Shown here: positions 8,257 to 16,084 of the stretch, one piece after another
How the letters are laid out: each line of letters starts with the position of its first letter
How positions within the stretch are numbered: the stretch's first letter is position 1
Assembly: GCF_025215155.1 (NCBI RefSeq)
Contig: NZ_JALHAM010000110.1
DNA: 64,000 nt
Source of the DNA: Dryocola clanedunensis
GTDB taxonomy: Bacteria; Pseudomonadota; Gammaproteobacteria; Enterobacterales; Enterobacteriaceae
Strand: one strand, 5' to 3'
Notes under the pieces: generated by a model
The model's input: the letters and a program-made list of their open reading frames with translations, nothing else
Databases searched by the model: none
What the model was told of the DNA's origin: nothing
Position numbers and translations under genes: made by a program

Positions 8257-9162
8257 TCAGTAACTCGGCTCCTGGCTTCCGGACAGCACGCGCTGTTGGT
8301 GGGCAAGCAGCTCGTTTTTATTCACGACCGTGCGCAGCAATTGCTGAATCGGCACATCGTCCGCGCGCGTCAGCACTACGGCTTCCGACGCATGCACAAA
8401 GCGCGGATCGCCGGACAACGGTTCAGCCACGAGACCATATTTTTCAAGATCCGCCTCGTTAGTCACGTTCCAGATCACCGCATCGATCTCACCTTTTGCG
8501 ATGCGCTGGAGACACTCGTGGTAAGGCACATCAAGCCTTTCGACCGTTTTGCCGGAAAAATGAATGTCCGTCATGATGCGCTGATCGGCGGAACGTGGAT
8601 CCTGGCCCACGCGCGTAATTTTTTTGCCCTCACCGGAACGGCAAATCAGCTTGTGCTCGCCCACATAGGTATGAGGGCCAAGCTCCAGCGCCATACAAAG
8701 CTCGCCGTTGTCGAGGTAGCTCTGAGCGGCCAGCCTGGAAACTACGGCAAGGTCATAAACGCCATTTATCAGGCACTCGACGCGAACATCAGAGCCGCGC
8801 ATGTGGGCGTAATAAAATGGGATGCCGTCAAACTGCGCTTTCAGGCCGCTGGCCAGTCCTTCATATAGCCGCGTATAGGGCAGCGGCATGGCACACACTA
8901 CATTGCCAATGTCGGCGAAGGCCAATAAGGCTTTGTTATCCATGCTGACCAGATAGCTGCCGTTACGCCCGCGCCGTTCAACCGTTACCGCACCTGCTTT
9001 CTCAAGAGTTTTTAATGCCGCCTGAATCAGCCCCACGGAAAAGCGGCATTCCGTCGCCAGTTCATCGATGGTTTTCAGTCGGTTACCGGATTTTTCGCCC
9101 AGCAGATAGCGCGCCAGGCTGGCCTGCGCGACGCCCTCTTTCTTGATAAAGCTACGGCTCAT
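8257..9162 (-). CDS. yhfZ: YhfZ, winged-helix regulator with ligand-binding domain
   Basis: A 301-residue protein with an N-terminal winged-helix region (about residues 15-75; GNRLKTIDELATECRFSVG resembles the recognition-helix part of GntR-like domains). A C-terminal domain follows that looks like a periplasmic-binding-protein fold used as an effector sensor. Only the helix-turn-helix and the general layout are inferred from sequence. It is the first gene of the leftward cluster and is preceded by two tandem copies of a 19-bp partly palindromic motif, a third copy of which lies before yhfX. Autoregulation and control of yhfXWVUTS are therefore likely. Confidence 0.86.
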   Translation of the reverse strand: MSRSFIKKEGVAQASLARYLLGEKSGNRLKTIDELATECRFSVGLIQAALKTLEKAGAVTVERRGRNGSYLVSMDNKALLAFADIGNVVCAMPLPYTRLYEGLASGLKAQFDGIPFYYAHMRGSDVRVECLINGVYDLAVVSRLAAQSYLDNGELCMALELGPHTYVGEHKLICRSGEGKKITRVGQDPRSADQRIMTDIHFSGKTVERLDVPYHECLQRIAKGEIDAVIWNVTNEADLEKYGLVAEPLSGDPRFVHASEAVVLTRADDVPIQQLLRTVVNKNELLAHQQRVLSGSQEPSY

Positions 9163-9167
9163 ATTTA

Positions 9168-9186
9168 ATCTTCATTTTATTGAATA
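9168..9186 (-). promoter_or_regulatory. Putative YhfZ operator, proximal copy
   Basis: ATCTTCATTTTATTGAATA is an imperfect palindrome (TTCATT..ATTGAA) 6 bp upstream of the yhfZ start codon. It is repeated at a centre-to-centre distance of 24 bp at 9192 and again before yhfX. Protein binding at this position would block yhfZ transcription or early elongation. Confidence 0.5.
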
Positions 9187-9191
9187 GTTAT

Positions 9192-9210
9192 ATCTTCATT
9201 AAAATGAATA
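9192..9210 (-). promoter_or_regulatory. Putative YhfZ operator, distal copy
   Basis: ATCTTCATTAAAATGAATA contains a perfect dyad TTCATT-AA-AATGAA. On the minus strand it lies between a -35-like TTTATA and a -10-like TATAAC separated by 16 nt, a plausible yhfZ promoter. Its 24-bp spacing from the proximal copy is a little over two helical turns. Confidence 0.5.
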
Positions 9211-9291
9211 TAAATGGCAAACGGGAAAGATGCAAAAGGAGAATGGGGTCACAAAAGAAGGGAGATTAGAGGAAATCTATGGTTCAGATAA

Positions 9292-9389
9292 CCCTCACCC
9301 CGGCCCTCTCCCTGGAAGGGAGAGGGAGAATACCAACTCGGTCTGGTCCCCTCGCCCCTTTGGGGAGAGGGTTAGAGTGAGGGTGAGGG
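9292..9389. repeat. GC-rich nested hairpin repeat (cloverleaf-like)
   Basis: Outer arms CCCTCACCC (9292-9300) and GGGTGAGGG (9381-9389) enclose two inner hairpins. The first is CCCTCTCCC/GGGAGAGGG (9304-9312 with 9318-9326, 5-nt loop). The second is CCCTCGCCCC/GGGGAGAGGG (9349-9358 with 9362-9371, 3-nt loop). The whole would fold as a three-way junction on either strand. It lies just after the trpS stop (9398 on the minus strand), so it may act as the 3' end of the aroK-trpS superoperon. It resembles intergenic CCCTCACCC-type repeats of enterobacteria; the family name is not known to me. Confidence 0.7.
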
Positions 9390-9397
9390 GAAAAGAT

Positions 9398-10402
9398 TTA
9401 CGGCTGAGGCACGAACCCGATAACTTCGTAGACCTTTTTCAGCGTCGCGCTGGCGTGGCTGCGGGCTTTGGCGGCACCATCTTTCATCACCTGCTGCAGG
9501 AAGGCTTCGTCGTTACGGAAGCGGTTATAGCGCTCCTGAAGTTCGATAAGCATGCCGGAAACGGCTTCTGCGACTTCGCCCTTCAGGTGACCATACATTT
9601 TACCTTCAAAATGCTGCTCCAGCTCCTGAATAGATTTGCCCGTCACGCCGGACATGATATCCAGCAGGTTAGAAACCCCGGCTTTGTTCGCCACGTCATA
9701 ACGCACGACTGGTGGCTCTTCGGAGTCGGTCACCGCACGCTTGAGTTTTTTCACTACGGATTTCGGATCTTCCAGCAGGCCAATAACGTTGTTGCGGTTA
9801 TCGTCCGACTTAGACATTTTCCGGGTTGGCTCGAGCAGAGACATGACGCGCGCGCCAGATTTAGGAATAAACGGCTCCGGCACTTTGAACACTTCGCCAT
9901 ACAGCGCGTTGAAGCGGGCGGCGATATCGCGGCTCAGCTCCAGGTGCTGCTTCTGATCTTCGCCCACCGGCACCAGGTTGGTCTGGTAAAGCAGGATATC
10001 GGCGGCCATCAGCACCGGATAGTCGAACAGGCCGGCGTTGATGTTTTCTGCGTAGCGCGATGACTTGTCTTTAAACTGGGTCATGCGGCTCAGCTCGCCG
10101 AAGTAGGTATAGCAGTTCAGCACCCAGCTCAGCTGCGCGTGTTCCGGCACGTGGGACTGCACGAAGATGGTGCTTTTTTCCGGGTCGATGCCGCAGGCCA
10201 GATACAGCGCCAGCGTATCAAGCGTCGCCTTACGCAGCTTAGTGGCATCCTGGCGTACGGTGATCGCGTGCTGGTCAACGATGCAGTAAACGCAGTGGTA
10301 ATCGTCCTGCATCTGAACCCACTGACGCAGCGCACCCATGTAGTTACCGATGGTTAATTCACCTGAGGGCTGCGCGCCGCTAAATACGATGGGTTTACTC
10401 AT
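9398..10402 (-). CDS. trpS: Tryptophanyl-tRNA synthetase
   Basis: A class I aminoacyl-tRNA synthetase of 334 residues, the E. coli length, that charges tRNA-Trp. It has the N-terminal FSGAQPSGELTIGNYMGA segment containing the HIGH-equivalent, and the KMSKSDDNR signature near residue 195. The start is ATG at 10402 (SKPIVFSGAQ); an upstream extension to 10456 lacks homology and lies inside gph. It overlaps the end of gph by 8 bp and is the last gene of the leftward aroK-aroB-damX-dam-rpe-gph-trpS superoperon. Confidence 0.98.
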   Translation of the reverse strand: MSKPIVFSGAQPSGELTIGNYMGALRQWVQMQDDYHCVYCIVDQHAITVRQDATKLRKATLDTLALYLACGIDPEKSTIFVQSHVPEHAQLSWVLNCYTYFGELSRMTQFKDKSSRYAENINAGLFDYPVLMAADILLYQTNLVPVGEDQKQHLELSRDIAARFNALYGEVFKVPEPFIPKSGARVMSLLEPTRKMSKSDDNRNNVIGLLEDPKSVVKKLKRAVTDSEEPPVVRYDVANKAGVSNLLDIMSGVTGKSIQELEQHFEGKMYGHLKGEVAEAVSGMLIELQERYNRFRNDEAFLQQVMKDGAAKARSHASATLKKVYEVIGFVPQP

Positions 10403-11108
10403 GATCTGCTTCCTGATTATCTTTGCAAGAGAGCCCGAACGCGGGCAATAGGTCACTGAACTTATCCAGTACGTAATCTGGTTTGCTCAGCGCTATGGAC
10501 TCGCCATAGTTGTAGCCGTAGGTCATCCCCACGCTCGGGCAGCCTGCGGCCTGAGCGGCGAGGATATCATTGCGGGAATCGCCGACAAACAGCATTTCAG
10601 CCGCGCTGATATTCAGCGTTTCCATTACCTTAAGCAACGGTTCCGGGTGCGGCTTTTTGTTCTGCACGTCGTCGCCGCCGATGATGACGGTGAAGTGTTT
10701 CGCGATGCCAAGGCTTTCAAGCAGCGGCAGCACGAACGGCGTAGGCTTGTTGGTCACCAGCCCCATCGGCACGCCTTTTTCGGCAAGCGCTGCCAGCGTA
10801 TCGGCGACGCCCGGGAACAGGAAGCTGCCCTCTTCGACGGTTTGCGCATAGTAGCTGTCGAAGAGCTTACGGGCCATCAGGCACTGGTCGAACGTCGGCT
10901 CCTGGCCTTTCAGCGCCCAGGTCAGCGCGCGCTGCACCAGCACGTCCGCACCGTTGCCAATCCACTTCTCGACGTTGTCTTCCCCTGCCGTTGGCAGTTC
11001 GAGGGCATAGAGCGCCTGGTCCATCGCCTGGGTCAGACCCAGGGCGGTATCCACAAGAGTGCCGTCTAAATCAAAGGCGACACCGCGAAGTTTATCTAAC
11101 TTATCCAT
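10395..11108 (-). CDS. gph: Phosphoglycolate phosphatase, short form
   Basis: A haloacid-dehalogenase phosphatase that removes phosphate from 2-phosphoglycolate produced during DNA repair. Catalytic motif I is FDLDGTLVDT near residue 12, motif II lies in LVTNKPTP, and motif IV is FVGDSRNDI. The protein has 237 residues against about 252 in E. coli. The missing part maps to the cap domain just after ALTWA, where E. coli has a Lys/Pro-rich loop of some 15 residues; catalytic motifs are intact. It overlaps rpe and trpS by 8 bp each. Confidence 0.95.
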   Translation of the reverse strand: MDKLDKLRGVAFDLDGTLVDTALGLTQAMDQALYALELPTAGEDNVEKWIGNGADVLVQRALTWALKGQEPTFDQCLMARKLFDSYYAQTVEEGSFLFPGVADTLAALAEKGVPMGLVTNKPTPFVLPLLESLGIAKHFTVIIGGDDVQNKKPHPEPLLKVMETLNISAAEMLFVGDSRNDILAAQAAGCPSVGMTYGYNYGESIALSKPDYVLDKFSDLLPAFGLSCKDNQEADHE

Positions 11109-11778
11109 GACTTACCTTTGCCAGCTCGTCGCGCATGCGATCGATGACTTCTTTATAATTCGGTTGGCTGAAGATGGCTGAGCCCGCGACAAACATGTCG
11201 GCGCCCGCTGCGGCTATCTCGGCGATATTATCCACTTTCACGCCACCATCGACCTCAAGGCGAATATCGTACCCGGAAGCATCGATGCGTTCACGGACCT
11301 GGCGCAATTTTTCCAGCGTATGCGGAATAAAAGATTGCCCGCCGAAGCCCGGATTGACCGACATCAGCAGGATAACGTCCAGTTTGTCCATCACGTGATC
11401 CAGCCAGCTCAGGGAGGTTGCCGGGTTAAACACCAGGCCTGCCTTACAGCCGTGCTCTTTGATCAGCTGTAGCGAACGGTCAACGTGCTCGGAAGCTTCC
11501 GGGTGGAAAGTGATAATACTCGCGCCCGCTTTAGCGAAATCGGGAATGATACGGTCGACGGGTTTCACCATCAAATGCACATCAATTGGCGCCGTAATGC
11601 CGTAATCACGCAGGGATTTGAGCACCATCGGCCCGATGGTCAGATTGGGAACGTAATGGTTATCCATAACATCGAAATGGACGACATCACTACCCGCAGC
11701 CAGCACGTTGGCCGTGTCTTCGCCCAGACGGGCAAAGTCGGCAGAGAGGATTGAGGGGGCAATCAAATACTGTTTCAT
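11101..11778 (-). CDS. rpe: Ribulose-phosphate 3-epimerase
   Basis: A TIM-barrel metalloenzyme of 225 residues that interconverts ribulose-5-phosphate and xylulose-5-phosphate in the pentose phosphate pathway. Signature elements are APSILSADFARL at the N-terminus, VHFDVMDNHYVPN with metal ligands, the SVNPGFGGQ phosphate loop and LEVDGGV. Length and start match E. coli Rpe. It is followed by gph with an 8-bp overlap and preceded by dam by 44 bp. Confidence 0.98.
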   Translation of the reverse strand: MKQYLIAPSILSADFARLGEDTANVLAAGSDVVHFDVMDNHYVPNLTIGPMVLKSLRDYGITAPIDVHLMVKPVDRIIPDFAKAGASIITFHPEASEHVDRSLQLIKEHGCKAGLVFNPATSLSWLDHVMDKLDVILLMSVNPGFGGQSFIPHTLEKLRQVRERIDASGYDIRLEVDGGVKVDNIAEIAAAGADMFVAGSAIFSQPNYKEVIDRMRDELAKVSHG

Positions 11779-11822
11779 CCGCTTCTCCAGTAGTATTTCA
11801 TTTTTGAGGCGAACGAAACGGC

Positions 11823-12641
11823 TCAGACTACCCCATAGAGCGCCAGCAGTTCGTTCACCTTGTTACGCGTTCCACCATTGCTGCTGATGCTGCGTCTGAC
11901 CTGTAGCGTCAGCAGCTGCGTCGCCTGTTGATACCAGACGCGAGTCAGTTCCGTCGCATGGTTAGAAATCAGCACCGGTATATTGCTTTGTTGCAGGCGC
12001 ACAGCCAGCTCGGCCAGATGCACCTGCTGCGCCATGTTAAAACTGTCCGTATGGTAGGCCGTAAAGTTTGCCGTAGCCGATAACGGCGCATACGGTGGAT
12101 CGCAATACACCACGGATCCCTGCGCAACATCCGTCATGCTCACGTCGTACGACTGGCAGACAAAGATAGCGCGCTGCGCCCGCTCGGCAAAGTTATACAG
12201 CTCCTCTTCCGGGAAGTAGGGCTTGCGATAACGACCAAACGGCACGTTGAATTCACCACGCAGGTTATAACGGCACAGTCCGTTGTAACAGTGACGGTTC
12301 AGGTACAAAAACAGCACCGCCCGACGAAACGGATCTTGACACTGATTAAACTCCAGGCGAAAGCGATAGAACACTTCGCTGTCATTACACTCAGGCGTGA
12401 ACAGGCTGCGGGCTTCCCGAACATACTCGTCCGTTCGCACTTTGACAATGTTGTAGAGGTTAATCAGATCGCTGTTGATATCCGCAAGGATATAGCGGGA
12501 ATAGTCAGTGTTCAGAAAGACCGAGCCTGCTCCTACGAACGGCTCAATCAGACAATCACCTTCTGGCAGATACTTCTTTATGTCGTCAAGCAGGGGGTAT
12601 TTACCCCCTGCCCATTTCAGAAAAGCGCGATTTTTTTTCAT
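11823..12641 (-). CDS. dam: DNA adenine methylase Dam
   Basis: An N6-adenine methyltransferase acting on GATC, used in mismatch repair strand choice, replication timing and gene regulation. SAM-binding motifs are FLKWAGGK (residues 7-14) and EPFVGAGS (33-40); the catalytic DPPY is at residues 181-184. It has 272 residues against 278 in E. coli, the difference being at the C-terminus. It lies 66 bp after damX in the superoperon. The Shine-Dalgarno is weak (AGGCAGC before ATG), in keeping with the low Dam level typical of these bacteria. Confidence 0.97.
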   Translation of the reverse strand: MKKNRAFLKWAGGKYPLLDDIKKYLPEGDCLIEPFVGAGSVFLNTDYSRYILADINSDLINLYNIVKVRTDEYVREARSLFTPECNDSEVFYRFRLEFNQCQDPFRRAVLFLYLNRHCYNGLCRYNLRGEFNVPFGRYRKPYFPEEELYNFAERAQRAIFVCQSYDVSMTDVAQGSVVYCDPPYAPLSATANFTAYHTDSFNMAQQVHLAELAVRLQQSNIPVLISNHATELTRVWYQQATQLLTLQVRRSISSNGGTRNKVNELLALYGVV

Positions 12642-12707
12642 GCTGCCTAACTATTTACACCTTCTCCAGCTGTGGAAAAGTTCCGACAGCGATGCGCTTC
12701 TTCTTCA

Positions 12708-14000
12708 TTACTTCAGATCTGACTGCACCTGATGTATTGGTTTTGCCCACGGGTTTTTCGCCTGCACGTCAGCAGGCAGCGTTGAAACTGCACGTTTCGC
12801 TTCTTCTTTGTTGGCATAAATCCCGCTGACCAGTACATACCACGGCTGCCCGTTACGCACGGTCTGGTAAACCATGTAGTGCTGCAGATTCTCTTTCTTC
12901 GCCCACGCATTCAGGTTATTCGAGTTAGAAGAAGAGCTGAGCTGTAACGTGTAGTGGCTGCCCGGAGCGCCTTTAATCGCCGTTGCATCACCAGTGACAG
13001 CAGTCCCGCCAGCAACTGGTGCCGCGGCGCTGGCTGCGGCCGTCGTTGTTGGCGCGACAACTTTCGCCGTAGACGTTGATGTGTTAGCAGGTGCTTTCAC
13101 CGGCTCCTGCTTGGCAGGCGCTGGCTCGCTCGTTTTAGCCGTTGCCACTGGCTTAGGCTGAGCTTTCGCCGTCGCCTGTGGCTTGCTTGCCGCAGGCTGA
13201 GTTTTATGTGGCTCAATCACCGTTTTCTTGCGCTCAGGACGCGGAGCGGTATGGTGCGCTGGCTGGTTATTCGACGTCGCCTGGGTTGGCTCTTTCGGAG
13301 TGTTGTTCCCTGCCATGCGCGCAACGGTTGCAGGCTGGGTTGGCAACGTAGAGCCGCTGGCCGCGTTATCAATCTGACCCTGTTGTTGAGTCAACGCGTT
13401 GTTCAGATCGCCCTGAACCTCCACACGCTGCTGGCCTTCTGGCGTTGGCTGAGTTTGCGCTTCAGTTGGGGTTGAAGAGATAGGCGGCAGGCTGACATCC
13501 TGTGGATTACCCGCGTTGCCCTGCAGAGGCTGACCGTTGTTCGCCTGAGCGGCGCCGTTAGCCTGGTTGCCGGCATTGCCCGTCGCGCTGGAAAGATCGA
13601 TATTTCGCTCAGCGTTTGGATTTTTATTCGCAGTATCTGGTTCAGAAGAAGGCGATTTAAGCGCTGAACCAATACCGATAATCAGCAGCAGCAGAACCAG
13701 AATACCAATCCCCATCATCAGGTGCTGACGAGACACGGGAACTTTCTGTTTAGGGGCTTTTTTACGACCACGTGCCGGACGGCGTTCTGCAGCTTCTACT
13801 TTCAGCTCATCTTCGGCTTCGTACTCTTCTTCGTCACGAGGACGGCGTGAACGCGACGGGCGCGGTTCATCGGTATCAAGGTCGACATCATCGACATTGA
13901 GCTGAGGTTCGTTATCGAACTCTTCAGATTTGCGCGAACGGTCGCGACGACGATCGCTGGGATCGGGTTTCAGCTCGTCTTCCGGTTTGAATTCATCCAT
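12708..14000 (-). CDS. damX: DamX, SPOR-domain cell division protein
   Basis: A bitopic inner-membrane protein of 430 residues that localises to the division septum. It has a charged Asp/Glu/Arg-rich cytoplasmic N-terminus (about 1-95), one membrane segment (MMGIGILVLLLLIIGIGSAL, about 100-120), and a long low-complexity periplasmic linker rich in Gln, Pro, Thr and Ala. A C-terminal SPOR domain follows (from about HYTLQLSSSS), which binds denuded septal peptidoglycan. The sequence of the linker is much less conserved than both ends. It lies between aroB and dam. Confidence 0.96.
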   Translation of the reverse strand: MDEFKPEDELKPDPSDRRRDRSRKSEEFDNEPQLNVDDVDLDTDEPRPSRSRRPRDEEEYEAEDELKVEAAERRPARGRKKAPKQKVPVSRQHLMMGIGILVLLLLIIGIGSALKSPSSEPDTANKNPNAERNIDLSSATGNAGNQANGAAQANNGQPLQGNAGNPQDVSLPPISSTPTEAQTQPTPEGQQRVEVQGDLNNALTQQQGQIDNAASGSTLPTQPATVARMAGNNTPKEPTQATSNNQPAHHTAPRPERKKTVIEPHKTQPAASKPQATAKAQPKPVATAKTSEPAPAKQEPVKAPANTSTSTAKVVAPTTTAAASAAAPVAGGTAVTGDATAIKGAPGSHYTLQLSSSSNSNNLNAWAKKENLQHYMVYQTVRNGQPWYVLVSGIYANKEEAKRAVSTLPADVQAKNPWAKPIHQVQSDLK

Positions 14001-14096
14001 TTAACACCCCACTCAAAGGCTTATGGCAGCATTAGCTGATCCATTTCACCTGAAGTTAAAAGTCGCCAGTTTGCAGCGACCAATTATTTCTAATAG

Positions 14097-15185
14097 TTAC
14101 GCCTGCTGACAATCAGCAATGGCGGACAAAACGACATGGTGTGGCACTCCGCCACGAACTTCACTCTTTCCAATAGCAAGCGGCAGCACAAGGCGCAGCT
14201 CACCTGCCAGTACTTTTTTATCGCGCATCATGTGGGGCATGTATGCGTCTGCTGGCATTTCTTGCGGCCCGGTAACAGGCAGCCCTGCACGTTGTAACAA
14301 CGCAATTATCCGTTGCACATCGGCTTCGCTCAATTGCCCCAGACGAAGCGCTGTGCGAGCAGCCATAACCATACCGGCAGCAACCGCTTCGCCGTGTAAC
14401 CAGTTGCCGTAACCCATTTCGGCTTCAATGGCGTGACCAAAGGTATGGCCCAGATTCAGTAAAGCACGTAAGCCGCTTTCGCGCTCGTCTGCTGCGACAA
14501 CTTCGGCTTTCAGCTCACAACAACGACGAATGCAGTAAGCCATTGCTTTACCATCAAGGGCTAACAGCGCATCGAGATTATCTTCCAGCCAGTTAAAGAA
14601 GGCCGCATCGAGGATAATGCCGTATTTGATCACTTCAGCCAGGCCCGACGCCAGTTCCCGCTTCGGTAACGTGCTCAGACAGTCGAGATCTATCACCACC
14701 GAAGCCGGCTGATAGAACGCGCCAATCATATTTTTACCAAGGGGATGGTTAACGGCCGTTTTGCCGCCAACAGAGGAATCCACCTGCGAAAGCAGCGTGG
14801 TAGGAACCTGGATAAAACGGACGCCCCGCTGATAGCTCGCTGCGGCAAAACCGGTCAGATCGCCAACGACGCCGCCACCGAGGGCAATAAGCGTTGTGTC
14901 GCGACCGTGTGGTTTTTCCAGCAGTGCCGTAAAGACGGTATCGAGTACAGCCAGACTTTTGAATTGTTCGCCATCCGGAAGGATGACGGAATCGACTTTA
15001 ACGCCCGCTTGCTCAAGCACGCCCCGCACCTTATCCAGATAGAGTGGCGCAAGGGTTTCATTGGTTACCAACATCGTCTGATCGCCCGCTTGCAGCGGAC
15101 CAAAAGACGCCGAGTTATTAAATAACCCGGCCGCGATGGTAATAGGGTAACTACGTTCCCCGAGAGTAACTGCTAACCTCTCCAT
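14097..15185 (-). CDS. aroB: 3-dehydroquinate synthase
   Basis: Second enzyme of the shikimate pathway, converting DAHP to 3-dehydroquinate with NAD and a divalent metal. The 362-residue length equals E. coli AroB. Visible are ILPDGEQFKSL, the NAD-binding GGGVVGDLTGFAA, the conserved VPTTLLSQVDSSVGGKTA, and metal ligands in GLAEVIKYG, LNLGHTFGHAIE and GEAVAAGM. The start is ATG at 15185 (ERLAVTLGERSYPI); an open extension to 15293 overlaps aroK and is not conserved. It lies 58 bp after aroK. Confidence 0.98.
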   Translation of the reverse strand: MERLAVTLGERSYPITIAAGLFNNSASFGPLQAGDQTMLVTNETLAPLYLDKVRGVLEQAGVKVDSVILPDGEQFKSLAVLDTVFTALLEKPHGRDTTLIALGGGVVGDLTGFAAASYQRGVRFIQVPTTLLSQVDSSVGGKTAVNHPLGKNMIGAFYQPASVVIDLDCLSTLPKRELASGLAEVIKYGIILDAAFFNWLEDNLDALLALDGKAMAYCIRRCCELKAEVVAADERESGLRALLNLGHTFGHAIEAEMGYGNWLHGEAVAAGMVMAARTALRLGQLSEADVQRIIALLQRAGLPVTGPQEMPADAYMPHMMRDKKVLAGELRLVLPLAIGKSEVRGGVPHHVVLSAIADCQQA

Positions 15186-15243
15186 AACGCGAAGTCCACC
15201 TTTAGAAGCTTTGCCCGCAGGCGTTTTTTCGATTAAGCCAGAA

Positions 15244-15765
15244 TCAATTGCTTTCCAACATATGAATAATCTGGTTAGCAACCACTTTGGCACTTTGGTC
15301 GTCAGTGCGAATCGTCACATCAGCAATCTCTTCATAGAGAGGATTGCGTTCCTGCGCCAGAGCTTCAAGAACCTCACGCGGTGGCGTCTCAACCTGCAGC
15401 AACGGACGCTTTTTATCGCGCTGTGTGCGAGCAAGTTGCTTCTCGATTGTGGTTTCAAGGTAGACCACAACGCCACGGGCGGAGAGACGGTTACGGGTTT
15501 CGCGAGACTTCACAGAGCCGCCACCAGTCGCCAGCACAATGCCCTGTTTTTCAGTGAGTTCGTTAATGATTTTCTCTTCGCGATCGCGGAAGCCATCTTC
15601 GCCTTCAACGTCGAATACCCAGCCCACATCAGCTCCGGTACGTTTCTCAATCTCTTGATCAGAATCGAAAAATTCCATATTGAGTTGCTGAGCTAACTGA
15701 CGCCCAATAGTGCTTTTGCCGGCACCCATAGGCCCAACCAGAAAGATATTGCGTTTCTCTGCCAT
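15244..15765 (-). CDS. aroK: Shikimate kinase I
   Basis: Phosphorylates shikimate at the 3-OH using ATP. The protein has 173 residues, as in E. coli AroK, with the P-loop GPMGAGKST at residues 11-19, the shikimate-binding DSDQEIEKRTG, the GGGSV glycine motif and the lid region TQRDKKRPLL. The start is ATG at 15765 (AEKRNIFLVGP); upstream in-frame codons add unrelated residues. It is the first gene of the leftward superoperon that ends with trpS, with a 319-bp upstream region. Confidence 0.98.
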   Translation of the reverse strand: MAEKRNIFLVGPMGAGKSTIGRQLAQQLNMEFFDSDQEIEKRTGADVGWVFDVEGEDGFRDREEKIINELTEKQGIVLATGGGSVKSRETRNRLSARGVVVYLETTIEKQLARTQRDKKRPLLQVETPPREVLEALAQERNPLYEEIADVTIRTDDQSAKVVANQIIHMLESN

Positions 15766-16084
15766 TTTTTCGGTACTACTAAGACAATTCGTTGATGATA
15801 AACCCACCCGGTAACATACTGCTGCGGCGGGACATGAACTGAAACCTCATAAGCGATAGTGCGAGAGTCAGACTAAAAATTATCTCAACACTCAAGGTAG
15901 TTTGGCAACCGATTAAATCACTCAACGTCTTAAGGGAGCGATAAAAGCATAAATCAGGTTTATCGGTTACAGGATTTCATTACCCTGCCTCTCGAAACGG
16001 TACACCTTGTAAGCTAATTCCTCTCTGGCGTCAAACACCTGAGCAGGGATTGGGAGAAAAACCCTTCTATTGCACAGAAAATGG
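15766..16084 (-). promoter_or_regulatory. Intergenic region upstream of aroK
   Basis: This 319-bp AT-enriched gap separates the end of hofQ from aroK, both leftward. It must hold the promoter(s) of the aroK-trpS superoperon and any end of the hof transcript. I see no clear hairpin terminator for hofQ and no operator I can name. Confidence 0.4.

Noticed and set aside
9230..10063. A 277-codon rightward open frame covering the hairpin repeat and the trpS 3' half
   Set aside because: It reads through the GC-rich repeat and antisense to trpS; no homology or start signal is visible.
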